This document shows positions 27,460 to 40,300 of a stretch of DNA of 64,000 nt, one piece after another (the stretch's first letter is position 1; each line of letters opens with the position of its first letter). Below the pieces are notes generated by a model. It had not been told where the DNA came from, ran no database searches, and was given only the letters and a program-made list of their open reading frames with translations. Made by a program: the position numbers and the translations under genes. The DNA is from an uncultured Elusimicrobia bacterium (GTDB taxonomy: Bacteria; Elusimicrobiota; Elusimicrobia; Elusimicrobiales; UBA9959), in NCBI GenBank assembly GCA_903873295.1, contig CAIQNV010000049.1, forward strand, positions 1 through 64,000. Reading direction: 5' to 3'.

Positions 27460-28389
27460 ATGGGACACGAGCACGAACACGGGCATGAGCACGGACATTC
27501 CTGCGCGCACGGGCACGGCGCCCATTCCCAGCGCAGGGCCATCGCCACCGCGTTCTTCATAACGGCCGGCTTCATGCTGGTGGAGGCGGCCGGCGGCCTC
27601 TTTACGGGCAGCATGGCGCTGCTCAGCGATTCCATGCATATGCTGACCGATGCCGCGGCCCTGGGAATGAGCTTTTTCGCGTCCAGGCTGGCCGGCCTTA
27701 AGCCGGACTCCTCCCGCACCTTCGGCTACCGGCGGGCGGAGGTGGTGGCTGCGCTCGCCAACGCCATGCTGCTGTGGCTGCTGTCCGGCTACATGCTCCG
27801 CGAGGTCTATGAAAGGTTCCAGAGCCCGGTGGCGGTGCTTTCCGGGCCCATGCTGGTGATCGCGGTTATCGGACTCCTGGCCAATGTGGTCAGCGCTTAT
27901 ATCCTGCACGGCCACAGCGGCGACAATATCAATATCCGCGGCGCTTTCCTGCACGTGCTGAGCGATCTGGCCGGTTCCGTCGCGGCTATCGTAGCCGGCG
28001 TCGTGATCTATTTCAGCGGCTGGTACCTGGCGGACACTATAGTTTCGCTCCTGATAATAATCCTCATACTGTTCAGCTCCACCCGGCTTCTTCTGGAGGC
28101 TTTCCATATTCTTATGGAGGGGGCTCCGCGCGGGCTTTCCCTGAAAGCCCTGGAAAAGGAGCTGCGCGCCATAGACGGGGTTTCGGACGTGCACGAGCTG
28201 CACGCCTGGAGCCTTTCCTCCGGCTTCAACGCCCTGAGCGCCCACCTGGTGGTAAAAGACCAGTCCAGACAGCAGGCCGCCCTTAAAGCCGCCACCTGCG
28301 GGGTGGCCGCCTCCTTCGGCATCCGCCACAGCGTTTTTCAGGTGGAAACCGAACCCGTTGAAAACTCCTCCTGCGACATCTGCGCCTGA
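27460..28389 (+). CDS. Cation diffusion facilitator (Zn/Co efflux) with His-rich N-terminus
   Basis: MGHEHEHGHEHGHSCAHGHGAHSQRR; SDSMHMLTDAAALGMSFFAS; HVLSDLAGSVAAIVAGVVI. Confidence 0.93.
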   Translation: MGHEHEHGHEHGHSCAHGHGAHSQRRAIATAFFITAGFMLVEAAGGLFTGSMALLSDSMHMLTDAAALGMSFFASRLAGLKPDSSRTFGYRRAEVVAALANAMLLWLLSGYMLREVYERFQSPVAVLSGPMLVIAVIGLLANVVSAYILHGHSGDNINIRGAFLHVLSDLAGSVAAIVAGVVIYFSGWYLADTIVSLLIIILILFSSTRLLLEAFHILMEGAPRGLSLKALEKELRAIDGVSDVHELHAWSLSSGFNALSAHLVVKDQSRQQAALKAATCGVAASFGIRHSVFQVETEPVENSSCDICA

Positions 28390-28423
28390 AAACCTGATGT
28401 ATCAAAAGTAACAGAATTTGTTG

Positions 28424-28452
28424 TTGACTTACGGTTGCCGCTAACCTATAAT
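28424..28452 (+). promoter_or_regulatory. Near-consensus sigma70-type promoter upstream of the FecR-domain gene
   Basis: TTGACT (28424-28429), 17-bp spacer, TATAAT (28447-28452). Confidence 0.75.
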
Positions 28453-28528
28453 CAAAAGTGAGCAGTTCAGGGGACGTTAATAAGCCCTAAGGGTGGGCTA
28501 TGCCCGCGTTATAAAACAGGAGTTCCTA

Positions 28529-29974
28529 ATGCGTTATCTATTTTCTTTGATATTGCTGGCCGGCCTTTCCGTCTTTTCCGGCGCCGCCTACGTTAACTCG
28601 CTGCAGGGCGACGTCGACCTGAAAAAAGCCGGCGCCTCCGAATGGGTCCGCCTTACCGGGGCCGATAAAACGCCTCTCGGCGCGGGCGACGAAATGCGCA
28701 CCGCCCGGGCCTCCACGGCGGAGATCTACATGGACGACGGCTCAAAGGTGAAAGTAGCGCCGCTTACGGCCTTCAAACTGTCGACGGAGAACAAGGAGGC
28801 CGTCTCGCTCGGCCTGTATTTTGGCCGGGTGCGCTCCTGGGTGAAGAAATTCTCGAGAAAATTCGAAGTGCGCACCCCGTCGGCCGTCTGCGCCGTGCGC
28901 GGCACCGATTTCATGGTTTCCGCCGACGGCGACGGCAACAGCCGGGTGGAGGTCTACGAGGGCACCGTGCTGACCGGCGACTCCAAGGGTAATTCCGGGC
29001 TGGTGCGCGAAGGGCAGTTCTCCGAGATCCCCAACGGGGGGAAAATGAAGGACCCGGGGCAGAATCCCAACGAGCCCGGCGACATGAACTCCTCGCTGGG
29101 AGACGCCAGGCAGCTGGCCAGGGCCGAGATCTACAGCGAAATTTCAAAAGAGGACGTGCTGGCCCGGGCGCAGGAGGAGATGCAGTCGGCGGAGTACCAG
29201 AACCGCAAGGTGGCCATAGACGCCTTCGGCAACCGGGTGCGCATGGAAGAGTACACCATAAGGCCCGCCGCCGACCAGTTCAAGTACGTAGTGCTCAACA
29301 CCCGCGCCGACCGCTTCGACTTCGGGAAGATCCTGTTCACCTTCAACGCGGCCCTGCCCGCCGATCTCTCCCAGGCCACGCTGAACATGATCTCCTCGCC
29401 CGGTTCCACGGCGCCGCAGTGGCAGCTTGTAGCCATGAACAGCGTGATGAGCAATACCACCGACAAGGTTACCGAAGACGCCTCGGGGGGCGGCATGGCC
29501 TACAACGGCAGCCTGACCGATCCGCGCTATAATCTGGTTTTCGGAAATTATTCCTTTTACGCGGCGGGGCCGGCGGAGGCCAATGATAACGGCGGGCTGG
29601 GGAAGCTGTTCTGGACCAAGACGAATTACAATGTGCCCGCGAACCATTATGACTCAATTTCCTTCCTGGGGAGCGCCGCTCCTTTAATAGACGCCTCCAG
29701 CCCTTCCGGCGCCGATGTTTTTCACACCTTCGCGAAGAACACCTATAACGACGGCACCTGGATAGCGGCGGAGGACTTCGTGCTTTTTAATAACGGGGAC
29801 CTTCTCGCCGCCGGGGAGTTCAGCCAGGGCCTGGGCAACGGCAACACCGTTGACGAAATAACCGACAAGCTTAATTTTCAGCGCGTTTACACAAGTTCGC
29901 TTTTCGGCGGGCGCACCATCGACGTGATGTACTCCGCCAAGCTGCTGAAGGAAATCGGCCTGCTGCGGTTCTGA
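28529..29974 (+). CDS. FecR-domain secreted protein of unknown function
   Basis: Signal peptide MRYLFSLILLAGLSVFSGAA; FecR-like VNSLQGDVDLKK...AGDEMRTARASTAEIYMDDGSKVKVAPLTAFKL...VRTPSAVCAVRGTDF. Confidence 0.85.
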   Translation: MRYLFSLILLAGLSVFSGAAYVNSLQGDVDLKKAGASEWVRLTGADKTPLGAGDEMRTARASTAEIYMDDGSKVKVAPLTAFKLSTENKEAVSLGLYFGRVRSWVKKFSRKFEVRTPSAVCAVRGTDFMVSADGDGNSRVEVYEGTVLTGDSKGNSGLVREGQFSEIPNGGKMKDPGQNPNEPGDMNSSLGDARQLARAEIYSEISKEDVLARAQEEMQSAEYQNRKVAIDAFGNRVRMEEYTIRPAADQFKYVVLNTRADRFDFGKILFTFNAALPADLSQATLNMISSPGSTAPQWQLVAMNSVMSNTTDKVTEDASGGGMAYNGSLTDPRYNLVFGNYSFYAAGPAEANDNGGLGKLFWTKTNYNVPANHYDSISFLGSAAPLIDASSPSGADVFHTFAKNTYNDGTWIAAEDFVLFNNGDLLAAGEFSQGLGNGNTVDEITDKLNFQRVYTSSLFGGRTIDVMYSAKLLKEIGLLRF

Positions 29975-30018
29975 GGAAGGGCGGCGGGTCAATGAACGGA
30001 AGGATTTCTGGAGGAATA

Positions 30019-31269
30019 ATGCAGTTCAATTCTGTGAATAAAAAAACCAAGTTCCTGCTGGCGGCCGCCGTAGTTTTGCCTTTTTCCCTCTGCTCTCTGC
30101 CCCCGCTTTACGCGGCGATGAAAATAATACCCGTGGCCGATATTTCCCTGCTGGGCGGAAAATATTTCCTGGACTCGCAGGCCGCCGCCTTCCAGGGCCG
30201 CGTGGACGCTTTTATCTCCCCGGCGATCACGCTGGCGGAGAACCATGACCTGCTCCCGGTCTATTCCGGCAACTATTCGGGCACGCAGGACATACAGGAA
30301 CTGGCCGGCGGCGGCGTGCTTACCCGCAAGCGCCAGACGCACACTTTTTCCCTGAAATATATCTACACCAGCGATTTTAACAAGTATAAGCCGCGCCTCT
30401 CTTATTCGAAGGCGGGCATAAATGAAACTAAGGACGAGAAGTGGGGCGACGGACTTTTCGACTATGCCACGCTCTCTTTCGGGTTCGAGGCCGAGCAGGA
30501 GCGGCCGCGCGGGACCTATACCGAATCCTACGATTATTACAAGGTGGGGTATCCCAATTACAGCACGCTGCTGTCGCGGTCGCAGTCCGTCTTTAACGAC
30601 ACCACCACCTTCAACGAGCTTTCCACCAACGCCGGGGAAAATCCGCTGGACAATATCAGCCACCGCCTGGCTTTGGGCTATGCCTGGTTCCCCGAGCCGC
30701 TTAATATGAAGGCCAACTACGACTTTACCTACCGCACCTACGCCGAGCAGGCGATAGCGGCCAGGCCCGCCACGGGGCAGTCGCCCTTCAAGAGCGACAA
30801 GCGCTCCGACATAATGCAGAATTTCAGTCTTAAGGCCAGCCGGGCGCTTAAGCCGCTTTACCTGAGCGCCGTCGCGCGCCTGGGCTGGCTAAGTTCTAAT
30901 CAGGGGTCTTACGACTCTGTCCGCAGCAAGTACATGAAGGACTATTATAGTTATATGGATTTTTCCATAAGCCCGGCGATGGGCCTGGTGCTGGAGAACG
31001 GAGCGCAGTTTAATTTCGGCCTGGACTGGCGGCGGGTTTACTACCTGGGGCGCCTTAAACAGGGCAACACCGGAAATTACGGAAGCTCCGAGATAACCCA
31101 GACCTTCTGGCTTACTTCGCTTTCCGCGCGCTATCCAGTAGCCAAAAGGTTCTTCGCCCGGGCGGCCTGCAACTACCAGATCTCTTCCTCCAATATGCGT
31201 TACGAGGAGAGCTACCGGTATAACTACAGGGCCAGCACCTACCTGCTGGGTCTGGAGTGGGAGTTTTAA
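30019..31269 (+). CDS. Hypothetical outer-membrane beta-barrel protein
   Basis: Signal peptide (KTKFLLAAAVVLPFSLCSLPPLYA); alternating amphipathic strands rich in Y/F; C-terminus LLGLEWEF ends in aromatic F. Confidence 0.7.
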   Translation: MQFNSVNKKTKFLLAAAVVLPFSLCSLPPLYAAMKIIPVADISLLGGKYFLDSQAAAFQGRVDAFISPAITLAENHDLLPVYSGNYSGTQDIQELAGGGVLTRKRQTHTFSLKYIYTSDFNKYKPRLSYSKAGINETKDEKWGDGLFDYATLSFGFEAEQERPRGTYTESYDYYKVGYPNYSTLLSRSQSVFNDTTTFNELSTNAGENPLDNISHRLALGYAWFPEPLNMKANYDFTYRTYAEQAIAARPATGQSPFKSDKRSDIMQNFSLKASRALKPLYLSAVARLGWLSSNQGSYDSVRSKYMKDYYSYMDFSISPAMGLVLENGAQFNFGLDWRRVYYLGRLKQGNTGNYGSSEITQTFWLTSLSARYPVAKRFFARAACNYQISSSNMRYEESYRYNYRASTYLLGLEWEF

Positions 31270-31350
31270 GAAGGGGCAGCGGCGCGGACGGAAGAGTGTT
31301 TTAGAAATTGATTTTATTCCCAGATGTAAGTTTTCAGCCGGAGAAAAATT

Positions 31351-34300
31351 ATGCGCAAGATAAAAAACATTTTCATAAACCTCCTGGGGGCGGCGCTTTT
31401 AGCCGCCGGCTCCGCCGGACCGGCGCTGGCCCAGTTCACCGGGGATTTCTCCCAGCCCGGCGGCGCGGTTTACGACGGCGGCTCGGAGGACCAGGCTCAC
31501 CGCGTGGCGGTGGATACCGTGGCGCTTAACGGGCCTTTTATTTATGTGGCGGGCACTTCGGAGTTCGACTCCCAGACTACCGGCTTAACCGCTAAGTACG
31601 ACAAATTCGGCGTGCTGGCGGCCTCCGCGGTCTTTACCGGCCCTGGTTCCAGCTTTGCAGTGAGCGACGGCATAGCCATAGGCGCCGACAATATCTTCGT
31701 CGCCGGCAGTGTAGGGGGGGGGCTATGCGTAGCGCAGAAGTATGATAAAAACCTGGTTTTTCAATCTTCAGCTACGTACTCTTTCAGCATTCAAGAGTGC
31801 GTCGGGAACGATATCACCCTCAGCAAGACCGGGAACCTTTATGTGACAGGCCACACGGGCTACACCTCGGAGTACCGTTCATTGCTGATAATAAAATACG
31901 ACGAGAACCTGAATTTCGCGAACGCCGTCACTTTCAGCGGCGGAGTTTACGATAAAGGAATGTCGATAAAAACCGATGACCGCGGGGATGTCTACGCGGT
32001 CGGCTATTCAAGCGCCGCCGGCAATTTGCAGATACTTACGTTGAAATATGATCCGGCGCTGGTTTTCATAAGCTCGGCGGTTTTCAGCATTCCCGCGGGA
32101 AGCCCTGAGAAACGGGTGTCCCTGAGCTTTGGCCAGGATTCCGTTTATGTGGCGGGTATAGATTTTGACAAGGGAGTTCTGCTTAAGTATAGCCTCGACC
32201 TGGTCTTTAAATCCTCGGCGGCTTTCAATCCCGGCGCCGCCAGCGGTTGGGAGGGGGTCGGAGTCAACAGCCTCGGAGACGTTTTCACCACCGGCAATGT
32301 GTTTAACGGCACCGACCTCGATTTCCTGACCGCCAAATACACCCCTGATCTCGTGTTCGTTTCCTCCATAGCGTACGACGGCGGCCACGAAGATGTGGCC
32401 CTGGACGTCGCGCTGGACGCTTCCGATAATCTTTATGTAATTGGCGTTTCGTCCAACAGCTTAAATAACGACTGGCGCACCCTGCGCTACCCGTCGTCCG
32501 CCTTCGGCGCGCCCGCCGCGCCCGCGGGCTTCACCGGGAATTTCGCCGCTCCGGGAGGCGCCGGGTTCGACGGCGGGGATATGGACTACGGCACCGGGAC
32601 GGCGTTCTATGGCTCCAATGTTTATGTTGTCGGGATTTCTTCTTCAGCCGGTGTTTTGTCCAGCCTTATTGTCAAATACGACCTGGCCGGGAATGTCGTC
32701 TCCTCCGCCACTTCCGCCGCTTTCGGCGACGCTGGCTTCTTTGATGTGAAGGCCAATGCCAACGGCGTATATGTAGCAGCTCAGGGGGAGGGATTTCTTA
32801 CTGTGAAGTACACTCCTGACCTGGTTTTTGTGTCTTCGGCCGTTCTCGCCGGAGATTCCAGCGCGCGCGATCTTGCGTTGGATACGGGCGGTAATGTCTA
32901 CGTGATAGGCTCCAATTGGGGCGACGCGGGAGGCAACAACGATTATAAGTTCGTGAAGTATAGCAAGGATCTGGCCCAAATTGGTTCGCCGGTCACCTTC
33001 AACGCCGGAGGCATGGATGAGGGCAGAGGCATAGCCGTTGATAACGGCAATGTTTACATCACGGGCGACAGCCTGATAGGCAACACTACTTATTTTGCAA
33101 CCGCGAAATTCGATTCGTCGTCGATGGCTTTTATTTCTTCCGCCTCGTACGCCGGCGGTTATCTCGACGGGCCGGCCCATGAACGCTTAGCTGTAAACCC
33201 GGTTACGCACGACGTTTATCTGTTGGGCGCGCAGGGCCCTGAAGGCAGCAGTCATCTGGTAACTGTGAAATATTCGCAGAACCTGCAGCAGATGGTGGCG
33301 GATATCTTCCCCGGCGACGGCTCCAGCAAGGGCAAAGTGTTTGGCACGGATATAAAACTGGATGCTGACGGCAACGTCTACTCGCTCGGTAAAGATTCCT
33401 ATGAGACCGGCGGGATAACTTATGAATATGCGCTGGTGGTAAAATACACGCCCGGCCTTGTTTTCCTCTCCAGCGCTGCAAGCTCCGCCGGGTCCATTAA
33501 ATATAACGGCTTTGCCATCGCCCTGGATACCACTACCGGCTACAGCTACGTAACTGGTCTCGCTGACGATGACGCGGGCCAGGTGGACATGCGCACCGTG
33601 CGCTTCGACCCGCTAGGCGGGGTGGCTCCGGTCGCGCACGCCATGGGGCCGAACGAATTTATTATTAAAGAGACGGACGTCGAAGACTCCGGCGGGTTCT
33701 CCGCGTACGGCGGGGGGAAATTCCTGGTGGGCTATCAGCACGCTACTTCAAGCATCACCGCGCGGCTCGTTCTGCCGGACGGGACCTTAGTGGGCTCCGA
33801 AATCACTTTCAACACCACTACCGAATACGGCTCCGGCGGCTGGCCCGCTTTCGCGTTCGGCGGCACTGATTTCCTTATGGCCTGGGCCTGCGACCTGCCC
33901 GGGTATCAGGGGCGGATACGCGGCCAGCGCATCGACACCTCCGGGAATAAAGTCGGCTCCTCTTTCTGGATCAGCTCTACCAGCGGTTTCGACTCGCATC
34001 AGTTGGGAAATATCGCATTCGACGGTGTAAATTATTTTGTCGTCTGGAGCGCGAGCGATACGGTGAATTCGTACGATAACATGTACGGCCAGTTCGTAAG
34101 CACGGCCGGCGTTTTAGTCGGCTCAAGGCTTACAATAGGGGCCGGCGGAAAAGACGGCACGGTCGCGTACGGCCATGGCAAATATCTCGCTGCCTGGCGC
34201 AACGACGGCAATTACGGAGATGTCGGCCCGGTAAAAGGCCGGCTGATACTTCCTAATCAGATTTTCGGCGGCACGGAGTTCGTGATCGACGCGAGCCCCG

Positions 34301-37300
34301 CCCCGAGTTATAATCCTGTAATAGTTGCGGCGGACAATACGAGATTTCTTGTCGCTTTCCATGATGAATGGAGTGCTCCCTGCAGCGAAGTGAACCCTGA
34401 TTGTTCCGTTTCCTCCCACTTGTTCGGTAAATTCGTGAACGCTGACGGCACGGTGGCGCCTTCCACTTTCACCATTTCAGACAGCCCCGATGCGCAGTTC
34501 TTGCCCGAGCCGGTCTGGGACGGATCCAAATACCTGATAACCTGGAACGACGCCGATGGGCTTTCCACCGCTACCGTGCATATGCGGTATTTCGACGCTT
34601 CCGGCAATCCGCTGGACGCTGATACCGTGATCGCTTCCGCGGTATCGGGAAGGATCCCGTTCAGCCTCGGATTCTCCTATGACAGCGCGGATAAAAAATT
34701 CTTTGGCGGAGTAAATCGATACCCTGTAACCGGCAGTTACGACGATGCGACCACCGATCTCTACGGCCTTATCCTCACCACTACGAGCAGTGGTGCCGGT
34801 TTCACCGGGAATTTCTCGGAATCCGGCGGCGCGGTTTATGACGGCGGGAACTCTGACGTAGGCGCGGATATCGCTCTTAACCCGGCCACCGACGACACTT
34901 ATGTGGTGGGAGCCTCTTCGGTTTCCGGTCTGAGTCAGGGACTTGTGATCAAGTATAACGCGGCCGGAGTGATGGTCGCGTCCGCGCCGGTCACGGATAC
35001 CGGCGGCATGTATCTGTCGGGCGTCGCGCTTAATGGCAACGGCATCTACGTAGCCGGCGGGGTCTATAATACGAATAATTTCGTGGTTAAAAGGTACGGG
35101 CCCGGGTTGAATTTGATATCCAGCGCGGTTTTACCCGGTGTGCACACGCCAAGAGTGGCTTTGGACGGCGCCGGGAACGTCTATCTTGCCGGTTCTTCCG
35201 ACGGCGACCATAACTATCATCTCGCCAAATACGGCCTCGGTCTCGGCTTTATCTCCAGCACGACCTTTGATGCCGGCGGCGTCGACAGGGCGATCGGAGT
35301 GGCGGTGGACAACGGTTACGCTTACGTCACCGGGTACGCCCTGATAAGCAACAGCACCTATTATGTCACCGCGAAGTTCGACGCGGGCTCATTGGCCTTT
35401 GTTTCTTCCGTTTCATATGCGAACGCTTATGCGGAAGGAGGATCTTTTGAACGCCTGGCCGTTAACCCGGTCACTCATGAGGTTTATCTTGTGGGCACGC
35501 ACGGCACGGAAAACAACAGGCAGATGGTGACGGTCAAATATTCCCAGACTTTGCAGCAGCTCGGCGAAGCCATCTTCCCCGGCGGCAGCTATGGGCTGGG
35601 TGCCGACGTGAAACTGGATACCGCCGGCAATGTGTACGCGCTCGGAAAGGAGTATAACGGCTCGGACTACGCGTTCGTCGCCAAGTATAATTCCGCCCTG
35701 GTTTTCCTTTCCAGCGCGGCAAGCGCGTCCGTTCCCGGGAGCTTCACCGGCATGGCCGTTGCCCTTGATACCACCACCGGCAATAGTTATGTGACGGGAA
35801 TTAAATCCGACGGCGGCATCGGGCCAAAAGACCCCACGAACGATATCCGCACCGTGCGCTTCGCCCCGCTCGGCGGGGTCGCTCCGGTCGTGCACGCCAA
35901 GGGGCCTAACGAGTTTGTTATCAGTGAGACCGACGGCAGGGATTCCGGCGGCAGCGTCGCATATGGAAACGGCAATTTTTTGACCGTGTATCAAAAGAAC
36001 GATGTCAACGTCGAAGCAAGGCTTTTTGATACGAGCGGCAATCCGGTCGGCGCCGAAATCGTTCCCGCCGGGAATACGGACTGTCAAGCCGGGCAGGGGC
36101 CTGCCGTGGCTTTTGACGGTACAAATTTCCTGATGACATGGGGCTGTCGTTTGTTGTCTAACACATCGGCGATCCGTGGTCAGCGCGTTGATTCGTCGGG
36201 TAATACAATAGGTTCGGCGTTCGCCATAAGCGCCTTCACAGGTTCGCGGGGCGATGGGGATGTGGCGTTTGACGGCACCAATTATTTCGCGGTCTGGAGT
36301 TCGACCGAAAGCGGCGCGTGGAATATCTACGGACAGTTCATTTCAGCGACAGGCGCGCTGGTCAACTCCCGCATAACAATAGCTACCCCGGCGACGGCCT
36401 GGATAGACCACACACCGGTAAAGTATGCCGGCGGAAAGTATCTGGTCACATGGACTGAAGGAAACAACGTGAAAGGCCGGATGGTACTGCCGAATGGCAG
36501 CCTTTATGGCTCTGAAATAGCCGTTAATGTGGATTCCCTTACGAGCGATGGTCCCACGGTTATAGCGTACGATCCCGGTTCTGCAAAATTCCTTGTGACA
36601 TATAACAACGGGATTAACGTCAACAGTAGACATTTGTATGGCAGATTTGTAGACCTGTCCGGTGTTGCGGGCTCCAGTTTCACTATTACCGAAGCTGCGG
36701 GCAATCAGTTCGGCGCGGTTCCTGTGTGGGACGGTTCTAAATATCTGATAACGTGGAGTGACGGCTATCCACTTTCTACGGCCACTGTTCATAAACGTAA
36801 TTTCAGCGGCGCGGGCATTCCGCTTGATACGGATGCCATCATCGCGTCCAATGAGTCCGGTAAAGTTCCGTTGAGTATTGCCTCGGCCATTGCCGGCGGA
36901 AAGGTGTTTGTGCTCGTCAACAGAGGCGATATAGGGTCGTATAACGATGCCAGCCTCGATCTCTACGGCCTTATCATCACCACCACCGCGATCCAGCAGG
37001 CCGCGGGGTTCACCGGGAATTTCTCGCAGGCGGACGGGGCCGGGTTTGACGGCGGGGCTATGGACTTCGGCACGGCCGCCGCGTTCTATGGCTCGAATGT
37101 GTATGTCGTCGGGCTGTCCTCGCCTACCGGCGCCATTATCGTTAAATACGACCTGGCCGGGAACGTGGTGTCTTCCGCCACTTTGGGCGGGCTGGAGTCG
37201 TTTGACGGCGTGGCCGTTAATGCCAACGGCGTCTACGCAGCCGGCAAGGGCGTGACGGGGACGGGGTTTGTGACCGCGAAGTATAATTACAGCCTGACCC

Positions 37301-40300
37301 TTACTTCCGCGGCGGTCCTTCCCGGGCAGAACCACGCGCGGGACCTGGCGCTGGATACCGGCGGCAATGTTTACGTGGTCGGTGCGAACGACACCGAGAC
37401 CGGCTATAAATTCGTCAAGTACAGCGCGGACCTCGCGCAGCAGGGCTCCCCTGTCGTCTTCAACGCCGGCGGCGCGGCCACCGGCAGAGGCATAGCCGTC
37501 GACAGCGGGAACATCTACGTCACAGGCGACAGCCTTATAGGCGCAGCCACGTATTATGTGACCGCCAGATATAATTCATCGCTGGCTTTCGTCTCCTCCG
37601 TCGCGTACGCGGGCGGCTACTCCAACAGCGAAAGCTTAGGCGCGAAACTGGCGATCAATGCGGCCACGCATGAGGTTTATTTTGTGGGCACGCACGGCGC
37701 CCACACGGACCTGATCGACAGCAATATCCTGACGATAAAATATTCCCAGAACCTGGTGCAGCTGGCTGCCGCCCTGGCCCCCCACTATTACGCGGAGGGC
37801 ACCGACATCGCGCTCGACAATGCCGGCAATGTTTATACGCTCGGCGTGAACCAGGTTATTAATAACGGCCCTGATTACCCGGTGGTGCTTAAATATAATT
37901 CCGACCTGGTTTTCCTTTCCAGCGCGACCCGGCAGATGACCAACTGGTATGCGCCTTTCGGCCTCGCGCTGGATAATGCCACGGGCGAAAGCTATGTGAC
38001 CGGGTTAGATGATGGAGGGGGCATCTCTTCGGACATGCGCACCGTGCGCTTCGCGCCGCTGGGCGGCTCCGTGCCCGTGGTATATATTTCCACCCGTGAC
38101 GTCTCGCCGGCGGTTTACCTGGCCGGCCAGGAGGCCGCGGCGCTCAGGATAACCCCGCATACGCTTTCCGGTACGGTTTCCTTCACCGGCCTTCAGATCG
38201 CGGTAAACCCGGCCGGGGCTTACGCTAATGTCGCGTCCGCGGCTCTCTACGCCGACCTCGACAGCGATCAGATCTGGAATCCCAGGAACGACCTGCTACT
38301 GTCCAGCGGCGCGGTTACCTCCGCCGGTCATTACTTTGACCTCAGCGGTATGGGCGGCGTGATCGATCCGGATACGGTGGTCCTTTTCATAACTTTGACC
38401 CCGGCTATTTCGGCCGTGGACAGCAGTATTAATGTGGCCGTGCCTTCCTCCGCCTCTTTCCACACCAACGGCGATATGGCCCAGCAGACCATCTATCCCA
38501 TAACTTCGACTCCCACGCTGGTCACCTATCTGGCCGGCTTGACCGATCTTACCGCCGAACCCGGCGCGAACCTGAACTCGGTCAGCCTGAGCTGGACCTA
38601 TCCGCAGGATATCACCTCCGGGCATTATATAATCCGCTACAGCACGAATACGGCCGATCTTGATAACCCGAATCTTAACGCCGTCACGGGAGCGATAAGC
38701 GGTATCACGGCCGGGGCTTACGGCAGCTACACGGCGAGCGGACTCACCCCCGTGACCAGCGGCCTGCGGGTGTTCCCTTACTACTTCGCCGTCTGGCTCT
38801 ACAACGGGATCAGCACCTCCGCCGTTTCTTCCACCCTGGCGCGGAACCTGTACTTCCCCGCGGCCGCCGTGAGCGACAAGGACGCCGCGCTTACTCTCCG
38901 CACAGGCATGAGCCTTACAGCTGAAAACGCGGCCAGGTTCGCCAAGTCAACCGCCGCCGCGGGCGCGTATTCCGCCCTTACCTTCTATGACGGCGGTAAA
39001 TACTTCATCGCCCTTAATACTCCGGACGGGAAGACCCAATTCTATTACGACCAGACTTATCTGGCGCTTAGAGACCTGGCCGCCGATCCAGCGGGGAACG
39101 CTTACGGCCTGATACAGAAAGCGAACAACGTCTCCCTGGTCGTAAAGCTCGGCCCGGACGGGGCGGTTTTGTGGACCAGCCCCTTCACCTCTTCCTCGAG
39201 CGAAACCGCCAGGGCGCTGACCTATGGCGCCGGCGCCGTTTACTACGCGGCCACCGGTTTCCAGCCCGGCTCCGCCGGCCAGGATATTAAACTGCGCAAG
39301 CTGAGAGATACCGACGGCGCTTTGCTCGCGGTCTACAGCAGCTCGCCCGCGGGCTCTTACGACGAGGTGAACAGCCTCGCCTTCGTGCAGGACGCGTCGG
39401 GTAAATATGTTTACGCCGCCGGCGCCAGCGGGTCTCCGCTGTACGGCATGCTGTACAAGTTCGCGGATACCGGCACGGCTTTTTCCGTCTCCCCATCCGC
39501 TGTCGCCGGCAGCTGGCCCGTGCGGTACGTCAACCCGGGCGGCGGGGATGCCCGCGCCCTGGCAGTAAAAGCTGACAGCCTGAACAATACCCTGGTGGTG
39601 GTCGGCGCCGAGCAGCGCAACGACCTGAACCAGGGTTCCAATATCTGGCTTAACAGATATGGCCCTTATGGCGCGCCCATATTCGCCAATCCTACGCGCT
39701 ACAACAACGCGCAGTCTAATTCTGACGATATCCCCGTCGGGCTGGACTTCGACAGCTTCGGCAATATTTACGTCTCCGGCTACACCGACATGTGGAACCT
39801 GGGGCAGGGCTATAATATGCTCCTGGGCAAGTTCGGACCCGGAGGCCAGTTCCTCTCCGCTCGCATTTATGACTCCGGTTCCGGCTCAAACGACACAGGC
39901 GCCGGAGTGCTGGTCTCCACTAATAATTATGCGTATGTGGCCGGTATGTTCGGCGCGGCCGGCACCTTCGGCGTTTACTCCTTGCCGCTGGGCTCTTCGG
40001 TCAACGCGCAGTTCTTCACCGCCGCGGAGGGCCCCTACACGGGCTCCGCGGACCTGACCTGGAACTACACCGGCAGCCTGCCCGCCGGCTCCACCTATTA
40101 TGTGCAGTACAGCACCGCCCTGGCGCCCGTCTGGAGCCGCGCCTCGGCGCAGCTGGCGGTCAACGCGGGTCCTTCGTATTCCGGCGCGGTGCAGTCGCAG
40201 CGCCTGGGCGGTCTGCCTGCGCTGCGCTACCCCGGCCAGGACGGCCAGGAGACGCGCGGGAACGCCTACAAGTTCAAGGTCTGGATAACCAGCGGCGGCC

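Noticed and set aside
31435-38090. Regularly spaced repeats considered as CRISPR or phage-tail array
   Set aside because: Repeats are kilobase-scale in-frame protein modules of beta-propeller type
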